In this document: positions 58,960 through 64,000 of the stretch, in pieces
Layout: the number at the start of each line of letters is the position of its first letter
Position numbering within the stretch: position 1 is the stretch's first letter
Assembly (NCBI RefSeq): GCF_001263205.1
Contig: NZ_CP012333.1
Coordinates: 3,658,001 to 3,722,000, forward strand
Reading direction: 5' to 3'
Length of the DNA stretch: 64,000 bases
DNA from: Labilithrix luteola
GTDB taxonomy: Bacteria > Myxococcota_A > Polyangia > Polyangiales > Polyangiaceae
The notes under the pieces: generated by a model
What the model saw: the letters and a program-made list of their open reading frames with translations, nothing else
What the model was told of the DNA's origin: nothing
The model's database searches: none
Made by a program: the position numbers and the translations under genes

Positions 58960-59805
58960 TTAGGCCGCTTTGAAGGCCTTTGCGCCGAGCGGAATGACCT
59001 TGCCCTTCGGCGCTGGTGTCACCTTCGGAGCGCCTACGATTCGCGTGGTCCAGTCGATCGCGGCGTCGGCGACCTCCTCCCAACCGGGCTCCGCGAAGAG
59101 GAAGTGCGAGCGGCCGCCGAACGACATGAAGCTGGTCCGCGAGGGCGACTTCTTTTGCTTCTCGAAGGCCGCGCGGACCATCGAGGGCTCGATGGTGACG
59201 TCGCTCTCACCTGCCATGAGGAGCAGCGGCGCGCGGTCAGGGTTGCCGACGTGGATGCCGGTGCCGATGGCGAGCGCGGCTTGGTAGTAGAGGCGGCCGG
59301 GCGTAGGGACGATGTACTTGTCGAACGCCGCGCGCATCTGATCGGCCGGGAGCGTCTGCGCGAAGTCCTTGGTGAAGCGCTCGAAGCTCATCGAGACCGG
59401 GCGGCTCCAGCTGCCCCAGTGCATGTACGCGGGCAAAGCGCTCCAGAGCGCGCGCGGGGTGGGGAGCACGCCGCGGAAGGGAACCGGGTCGAGCGCGACG
59501 CCGGCCGCGCCGAGACCGCGATCGAGCAGCATCTGAGTGAAGAGCCCGCCGTAGGAGTGACCGACGAGGATCGGCGCCTCGGGGAGCGCTCGGACGAGCT
59601 TCTCGTAGTGATCGACGATCTTGCCGACCGTGAGCTTGCCGAGATCGGGGTGCGGGTCGTTCCGGAGCCGTTCGATCGGCATGTGCTCGAGGGGCCAGGC
59701 GGGAGCGATGGTGTCGAAGCCCGCGGCCTCGAAGCGGCTGCGGAAGAGGTCCCAGGAAGCCGGGGTGAGCCAGGCGCCGTGGATGAACATCACTGTCTTG
59801 GACAT
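58960..59805 (-). CDS. Alpha/beta hydrolase
   Basis: 281 residues from ATG 59805; a longer in-frame extension reads as non-coding. FIHGAWLTPASWDLF oxyanion region; nucleophile Ser in ILVGHSYGGLFTQM (G-x-S-x-G); acid in MAGESDVTIEPSMV; His in GGRSHFLFAEPGWE. The cap region is short. The fold is esterase/lipase-like; substrate unknown. The C-terminal PKGKVIPLGAKAFKAA is basic. Same strand as Dps (75-base gap). GGAG lies nine bases before the start. Divergent from the third sigma-54 regulator. Confidence 0.9.
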   Translation of the reverse strand: MSKTVMFIHGAWLTPASWDLFRSRFEAAGFDTIAPAWPLEHMPIERLRNDPHPDLGKLTVGKIVDHYEKLVRALPEAPILVGHSYGGLFTQMLLDRGLGAAGVALDPVPFRGVLPTPRALWSALPAYMHWGSWSRPVSMSFERFTKDFAQTLPADQMRAAFDKYIVPTPGRLYYQAALAIGTGIHVGNPDRAPLLLMAGESDVTIEPSMVRAAFEKQKKSPSRTSFMSFGGRSHFLFAEPGWEEVADAAIDWTTRIVGAPKVTPAPKGKVIPLGAKAFKAA

Positions 59806-60123
59806 GGTCGAATCTCCGTTCGTCACGAGAGTTGGATTTCGAGGACACGACGACCCGACCGCGCGCGCCCGGCTCTTGCAACAGCTCCGGCTGCTGCGAA
59901 CCGTCGGCTCGTTCTCGTTGCCGCCCCGTCGTGACCAATGCCTAAAGCAGCCGGCGTGCCATGCGAAAACCCCGGCAAAATAGGCAAACTGTCCATGTCT
60001 GCGACCAGACATGGTCGGACTCACGACGCCGGCGACGAAACCTTCGACACCCGACGGCCGCCCTTCACCCGTGTTCGATTTGTCGACACCGATTCGGTTG
60101 ATTCGATGACAGTAGGAGCCCTG
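59806..60123. other. Divergent intergenic region with a 22-bp dyad
   Basis: 318 bases between the hydrolase (leftward) and the sigma-54 regulator (rightward). CCATGTCT (59993-60000) and AGACATGG (60007-60014) form an exact 8-bp dyad with a 6-base spacer, a size expected of a regulator operator. The last 20 bases hold TAGGAG before ATG 60124. The rest shows no gene. Confidence 0.6.
59993..60014. promoter_or_regulatory. 8-6-8 inverted repeat, candidate operator
   Basis: A perfect dyad in the divergent gap between the hydrolase and the sigma-54 regulator. The neighbouring NtrC-type protein binds dyads of about this size, so it is a possible autoregulatory site. Confidence 0.4.
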
Positions 60124-61587
60124 ATGGATTCGAGTTTGCGCGCCCTCGTAGTCGACGATGACGTCGCCGTTCGTTTCACCGTTCGCAGCATCCTCGAGCG
60201 CTGCGGCTTCAAGGTGGACGAGGCCGGCGACGGTGAAGAGGGCCTCGCCATGGTCACCCGCGGCGCGAAGGACGGCGGCTACCAGCTCGTCGTCACCGAC
60301 ATCCACATGCCGCGCATGGATGGCCTCGAGCTCCTCAAGGCCATCCAGCAGTTCCCTGCTCCGCGGCCCAAGGTCATCGTCGTCACCGCGCACGGCACCG
60401 AACGGCAGACGGTCGACGCCATCAAGTCGGGCGCCTTCGACTACTTCAAGAAGCCATTCGAAGTCGAAGAGGTGATGGCCGTCGTTCGGCGCGCTGCCGA
60501 ATCGGTCGCGCTCTCGGCGGAGGTCGAACGCCTCTCCGGTGAGCTCTCGCTCTCGCGTTCACTCATCTTCACGTCGCCGGCGATGAGCCGTCTCGCGGTG
60601 CTCGTCCATCGCATTGCCCCGCGCGACGTCAACGTTCTTCTCACCGGCGAGAGCGGCACGGGCAAGGAGCGCGTCAGCGAAGCGCTCGTCATGGCTTCGC
60701 AGCGGGCGAACAAGTCGTACGTACGATTCAACTGCGCGGCTCTCACCGCGGAGCTCGCCGAAGCGGAGCTCTTCGGCCACGCGAAGGGCGCGTTCACCGG
60801 TGCCGTGAAGGCTCGCGCGGGCCTCTTTCGCGAGGCGCACGGCGGCACGATCTTGCTCGACGAAATTGGCGAGCTCCCTCTGAGCCTGCAGGCGAAGCTC
60901 CTTCGCGTCTTGCAGGAAGGTGAGGTTCGCCCGGTCGGTGAAGATCAGCCGGTGAAGATCGACGTGCGCATCATCGCCGCCACGCACCGCGATCTCTTGC
61001 AGATGGCCGCCGAGGGAAAGTTTCGCGAGGACCTCTATTACCGACTCAAGGTCGTCCACCTGCAGATCCCGCCGCTTCGCGAGCGCCCCGAAGACGTGCC
61101 CATGCTCGCGCGCCATTATCTCGCGGAGTACTCGCGCCGCTTCGGCGTGGGGCCGTTCGCGCTCACGCCGCCGCTTCTCGATCGAATCATGGCCTATCAC
61201 TGGCCGGGCAACGTTCGCGAGCTGCAGAACGCGATGGAGAGCATCGTGGCGCTCTCGAGCGACAACGAGCTCGACCTCGAGCTGCTTCCGAAGGCCAAGG
61301 GAGCATCGAGCTCGTCACCCGCTTCGGCCACGCCGTCGGCGCTCACGCAGGCAGCGCCGGTTCTCGTCGAGCCCCCGACGAGCGCAGCGACCGGCGAACC
61401 CATCGTGGCCGATCTGAAGGCGAGGATGGACGCCTACGAGCGCGGCATCATCATGAATACGCTCGACCAGGTACGGGGCAATCGAAGCCAGGCCGCGCGC
61501 GTCCTCGGCGTCAATCGCGCAACCTTGCATGGCAAGCTTCGCAAGTACGGCATCACCGACGCCGACGACGAAGCCACGGACGACTAG
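60124..61587 (+). CDS. Sigma-54 dependent response regulator
   Basis: 487 residues from ATG 60124, fixed by TAGGAG six bases upstream. The receiver (1-120) has D11/D12, phospho-acceptor D59 in LVVTDIHMPRMDG and KKPFE. The AAA+ domain (about 145-380) has Walker A GESGTGKE (175-182), an intact GAFTGA at 222-227 and ILLDEIGE Walker B. The C-terminal Fis-like domain is LDQVRGNRSQAARVLGVNRA. It is an orphan; neighbouring genes include a hydrolase and a lipoprotein. Compare with the altered-loop regulator at 47314. Confidence 0.95.
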   Translation: MDSSLRALVVDDDVAVRFTVRSILERCGFKVDEAGDGEEGLAMVTRGAKDGGYQLVVTDIHMPRMDGLELLKAIQQFPAPRPKVIVVTAHGTERQTVDAIKSGAFDYFKKPFEVEEVMAVVRRAAESVALSAEVERLSGELSLSRSLIFTSPAMSRLAVLVHRIAPRDVNVLLTGESGTGKERVSEALVMASQRANKSYVRFNCAALTAELAEAELFGHAKGAFTGAVKARAGLFREAHGGTILLDEIGELPLSLQAKLLRVLQEGEVRPVGEDQPVKIDVRIIAATHRDLLQMAAEGKFREDLYYRLKVVHLQIPPLRERPEDVPMLARHYLAEYSRRFGVGPFALTPPLLDRIMAYHWPGNVRELQNAMESIVALSSDNELDLELLPKAKGASSSSPASATPSALTQAAPVLVEPPTSAATGEPIVADLKARMDAYERGIIMNTLDQVRGNRSQAARVLGVNRATLHGKLRKYGITDADDEATDD

Positions 61588-61602
61588 ACGATCCGCGCAC
61601 TG

Positions 61603-62661
61603 TCACTTGCAGGCGGTCATCAGGCCGTACGGCGGATTCACGGCGGACATGGCGACGGAGGTGGCGTTCGACCAGTAGACGTTGCCACCGTCGACGACCA
61701 CGTTGCCAGGCGTGTCGAGGCCCGAGACGAGCGTGCTCGACGAGCCGGTGGCCTTGTCGATCTTCAGGATCGCGTCGTTCGTAGTGACGTAAACGGCATG
61801 AGCGTCGACGGCGATGCTCGACGCACTCGCGGTGGCGAGCGTCGTGCGATCGGCGCCGTCGATGCGCGCACTCTGGATGGTGGCATTGCGGTAATCATTG
61901 CCGTCGATGAAGTAGATGCGGTGTTCGTCGATGGCGAGCCCGAGCGGGAAGGCGAGCCCGTCGATCACGGTCGTGAGCGCGCCTGTCGCGATGTCGATGC
62001 GCTGAATGCTTCCGTGCTGCGAGACACCGTTGCCTTCCGCCGACAACGTGGTGACGGCAAGAAACAGCGCGCCGGCGCCGAGCGCCATTCCCTGGACCAT
62101 CGAGCCGCGTTCGAGCACGACCGACGATTGTGTGTCGTCGGCGAGCACGTACTTGTTAACACCGCCTGCATCGACCCAGTAGAGCCGCTTGCCGTCCGAG
62201 AGCATGGCCGTTCCGGAGACGCCGTCGACGAGCAATTCGGGGCTGCCTCCATCTCGAGGCGCCCTGACGAGTGCCGTTGCACTCTGGCCCTTGCCGTCGG
62301 TCGTCGGCGCGTCGACCGGATGCGACGTGAAATAGTAGAGCGCGCTTTCATCGACGGCGAATGCCGTCGGCGAGCTCGACTCGGAGAGAATTTGGCGAGT
62401 TCCTCCACCGCGAGGGACGCGAACGATGGCGGAGTCCGTGGCCGTGTAGACGTGAGTGTCGTCGACGACGATCCCGCGCGAGATGCCCGCCGAGAGCACC
62501 GTCGTGCCCGCACCTGTCGTGCACGGCCCATCGGCAGGAACGACCGCCCCCTCGAGTACGTCGTCGTCCTTGGCACTGCTTCCGCAACCGAACGAGAGCG
62601 AAGACGCTCCGATGACCGAGGCGACGGCAAGCACACGGGACAAGCGAGCTCGGCGAGACAT
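61603..62661 (-). CDS. Beta-propeller lipoprotein
   Basis: 352 residues. Signal MSRRARLSRVLAVASVIGAS then SLSFGC, with Cys26 as a candidate lipid site. The mature protein is a run of repeats of about 45 residues: GIVVDDTHVYTATDSAIVRV, TAFAVDESALYYFTSH, GLAIDEHRIYFIDGND, SIAVDAHAVYVTTND and GNVVVDGGNVYWSNATSV. The VDxxxVY pattern is that of a six- or seven-bladed propeller (DUF5050/NHL-like). It is likely an exported binding protein. Converges with the sigma-54 regulator. Myxobacterial genomes carry many such paralogues. Confidence 0.82.
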   Translation of the reverse strand: MSRRARLSRVLAVASVIGASSLSFGCGSSAKDDDVLEGAVVPADGPCTTGAGTTVLSAGISRGIVVDDTHVYTATDSAIVRVPRGGGTRQILSESSSPTAFAVDESALYYFTSHPVDAPTTDGKGQSATALVRAPRDGGSPELLVDGVSGTAMLSDGKRLYWVDAGGVNKYVLADDTQSSVVLERGSMVQGMALGAGALFLAVTTLSAEGNGVSQHGSIQRIDIATGALTTVIDGLAFPLGLAIDEHRIYFIDGNDYRNATIQSARIDGADRTTLATASASSIAVDAHAVYVTTNDAILKIDKATGSSSTLVSGLDTPGNVVVDGGNVYWSNATSVAMSAVNPPYGLMTACK

Positions 62662-62715
62662 CGATCGGAAGCGTACCCGATGCCGCTAGGTCGACAAGCT
62701 TCCGTGCTGAAGCCC

Positions 62716-63267
62716 CTACATTCGCGTGATTCGACCGATCGCGAGGCGGGTCGAGCCAATCGGGGTCAGCACCGCCTCGGAGTCGAGAATCAACGTGTCG
62801 GAAGCGTCTGCCTCCGAGAGTCGACCCTCGAGGATGTGTGCGATGCACGTTTCTTCGTTCGCGACCGAGAGCTGCATCGGCTGCTCGATGTGGACGACTT
62901 CGAGCGTGGACGAAGCGCGCGCACGGTCGACCATCAAGTTGAAGTCTCGCACCGCGCCGGCGGTGAGCGTGCCGGTCACGTCCCAGTCGCCGGAGAAGGT
63001 TTGCGGAACGAGCGGTGCGAGGGTGAAACGACCGTGAGCGCCCGCGTCGAGCGTCATCCCCGCGCCTTCGAGCAGCATGATGTGTCGGTCGTAGCCCTCG
63101 AAGCGTGAGAAGGGGCCGTCGCTCGCGACGTCGGCGATGCTCACGCGCCACAGGAACCGCTCTCCTGCCAGACCCGCCTCTTTCGGCTCGATGGCGATCT
63201 CGGTGGTGGTACCCCCACCGTTCTTCCAGGGCATTCGGCGGTAGTCGGTGGAGCGAAGACGACGCAT
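62716..63267 (-). CDS. HutD/Ves-family cupin-like protein
   Basis: 183 residues from ATG 63267. The family mark is MRRLRSTDYRRMPWKNGGGT followed by TTEIAIEP, then RVSIADVASDGPFSRFEGYD and RHIMLLEGAGMTLD. This is the HutD/Ves double-cupin fold. HutD is tied to histidine utilisation, and Ves to cold-shock in E. coli; the activity is unknown. The gene lies 10 bases downstream of ogt and is probably in the same transcript. Confidence 0.87.
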   Translation of the reverse strand: MRRLRSTDYRRMPWKNGGGTTTEIAIEPKEAGLAGERFLWRVSIADVASDGPFSRFEGYDRHIMLLEGAGMTLDAGAHGRFTLAPLVPQTFSGDWDVTGTLTAGAVRDFNLMVDRARASSTLEVVHIEQPMQLSVANEETCIAHILEGRLSEADASDTLILDSEAVLTPIGSTRLAIGRITRM

Positions 63268-63277
63268 CGGCCGCACT

Positions 63278-63811
63278 CTACTGACGCGCCACCTCCGTGC
63301 CCAGCGCCCGCTCGTGGATGAGGAGCCAACGCTTGCGCTCGAGGCCGCCCGCATACCCGGTGAGTGCTCCGCTCGCGCCGATGACGCGATGGCAGGGCAC
63401 GATCACACTGAGCGGGTTCTGCCCGTTGATCGCTCCGACGGCGCGCGCGGCGCCGGGAAGTCCGATTCGCGTGGCCAGGCCGCCGTACGACATGGTCGTG
63501 CCGGTCGGGATCGTCCGGAGCGCGGTCCAGACGCGGCGCTGCACGTCGCTGCCGCCCGGCGAGAGCACGACGTCGCGCTCGAGCTCGTCGAGCGCTTTCG
63601 CATCGCCCTCGAAGTAGCGCTGGAAGCGTTCCACGATGGCGTGGGGCGTCGCGCGCTCTTCGTATGCGTATTCGCCGTAGCGCTTGGTGAGCTGTGTCTT
63701 ACGCCGCGTGGCGTTGTCTTCGAAGTCGGCGTGCACGAGCGCGTCTCCTTCGTAGACGAGAATGAGTCCGCCGATGGGCGTATGGACGACATCGAACGTG
63801 AGGTGGGTCAT
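63278..63811 (-). CDS. ogt: Methylated-DNA--protein-cysteine methyltransferase
   Basis: 177 residues from ATG 63811 with AGGAGG six bases upstream. Acceptor Cys140 lies in VIVPCHRVIGASGALTGYAG, the PCHRV motif. The helix SPGGSDVQRRVWTALRTIPT and TTMSYGGLATRIG precede it, the usual O6-alkylguanine transferase HTH and Tyr. It repairs O6-methylguanine in one turnover. The ATG overlaps the stop of the upstream AlkA-type gene (ATGA), so alkylation-repair genes are coupled. Confidence 0.96.
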   Translation of the reverse strand: MTHLTFDVVHTPIGGLILVYEGDALVHADFEDNATRRKTQLTKRYGEYAYEERATPHAIVERFQRYFEGDAKALDELERDVVLSPGGSDVQRRVWTALRTIPTGTTMSYGGLATRIGLPGAARAVGAINGQNPLSVIVPCHRVIGASGALTGYAGGLERKRWLLIHERALGTEVARQ

Positions 63812-64000
63812 CGCTTGCCTCCTTTCTTCGTGGCGGTGGCTTTCGAGAGAGCCGAGAGAGACTCCCAGAGATGAAGTGTGGCGTACGAGCGCCATGGTCG
63901 AAAGGCTTCGGCGCGAGCGCGCGCCTTCGACGCGGACGTCTCGCCGAGAGCCTTGAGAACGCCGAGGTCGGAGCTCGGAAAGGCGTCGGGCCAGCCGAGC
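63808..64000 (-). CDS. alkA: 3' end of an AlkA-type DNA-3-methyladenine glycosylase
   Basis: The visible C-terminal 63 residues read LGWPDAFPSSDLGVLKALGE, then SKARARAEAFRPWRSYATLH, LWESL and a KKGGKR tail. This matches the end of AlkA/AdaA-AlkA glycosylases (DAFP..DLG, AE.WRPWRSYA..HLW), which excise alkylated bases from DNA. The start lies beyond the right edge, so single or Ada-fused forms cannot be told apart. Coupled to ogt by ATGA. Confidence 0.82.
   Translation of the reverse strand, partial: LGWPDAFPSSDLGVLKALGETSASKARARAEAFRPWRSYATLHLWESLSALSKATATKKGGKR

Overview
The window is GC-rich, gene-dense bacterial chromosome with about 60 protein genes on both strands and no rRNA, tRNA, CRISPR array, complete insertion sequence or phage module. 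Gene content points to Myxococcota, probably the Polyangia (Labilithrix/Sorangium-like). The indicators are an AgmX/PglI-type protein, Ser/Thr kinases of eukaryotic type, three sigma-54 response regulators, RsbRD-like hybrid sensor kinases, FHA and PilZ proteins, many lipoproteins, and a clear preference for GTG/ATG starts with ATGA stop/start overlaps. The lineage is inferred from gene types, not from a marker gene.

Layout. 1-5.5 kb: two divergent groups of polytopic GT-C type glycosyltransferases (surface glycan or lipid glycosylation). 5.6-14.4 kb: a sigma-54 activator with a secreted SUMF1-like lipoprotein, an AgmX-like protein, an Mpo1/DUF962 membrane protein, two lipoproteins and a large PAS sensor kinase. 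14.7-18 kb: an OmpA/Pal lipoprotein, purC-purS, an M48 metalloprotease lipoprotein and a PH-like protein. 18.2-20.6 kb: a zinc-finger/kinase gene and an ECF-type sigma factor gene whose start codons coincide head to head. 20.6-24.8 kb: a tightly packed operon of thiolase, MBL hydrolase, a small ORF, an orphan FliH/SctL-like stator protein and a site-2 protease. 24.9-28.3 kb: a lipoprotein, a small basic protein, and an ECF sigma factor coupled to a FecR-like membrane protein. 28.3-34.8 kb: PilZ, a membrane tetratricopeptide-like protein with an OmpR/EnvZ-like pair, a degenerate signal peptidase I, a double-FHA zinc-ribbon protein and a GbsR-like regulator. 34.9-43.3 kb: a DUF255 thioredoxin-fold protein, a NAPE-PLD-like MBL hydrolase, poly(A) polymerase with a repeat-encoded polyglycine tail, a Ser/Thr kinase and dnaK.

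43.4-44.3 kb is the one clearly mobile-looking spot. It holds a GxxExxY gene, two copies of a 68-bp repeat and the stump of a disrupted gene. 44.3-51.7 kb: an MFS transporter, UspA, a diguanylate cyclase, a sigma-54-type regulator with an altered GAFTGA loop facing a histidine kinase, and a flavin disulfide oxidoreductase with an SRPBCC protein. 51.9-64 kb: thrS, a CPA1 antiporter, a second RsbRD/GAF/PAS kinase, pirin, Dps, an alpha/beta hydrolase, a third sigma-54 regulator, a beta-propeller lipoprotein, a HutD-like protein, and an alkylation-repair pair (ogt and the 3' end of an AlkA-type glycosylase).

How they work together. The dominant theme is signalling and envelope sensing: at least 12 regulators or sensors sit among lipoproteins and stress proteins. 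Housekeeping genes (purC, purS, dnaK, thrS, pcnB) are dispersed singly. The best candidates for something undescribed are the FliH-like/site-2-protease operon, the head-to-head kinase/sigma pair, and the regulator whose sigma-54 contact loop reads GAFVGA. All functions are assigned by reading motifs; no database search was run.
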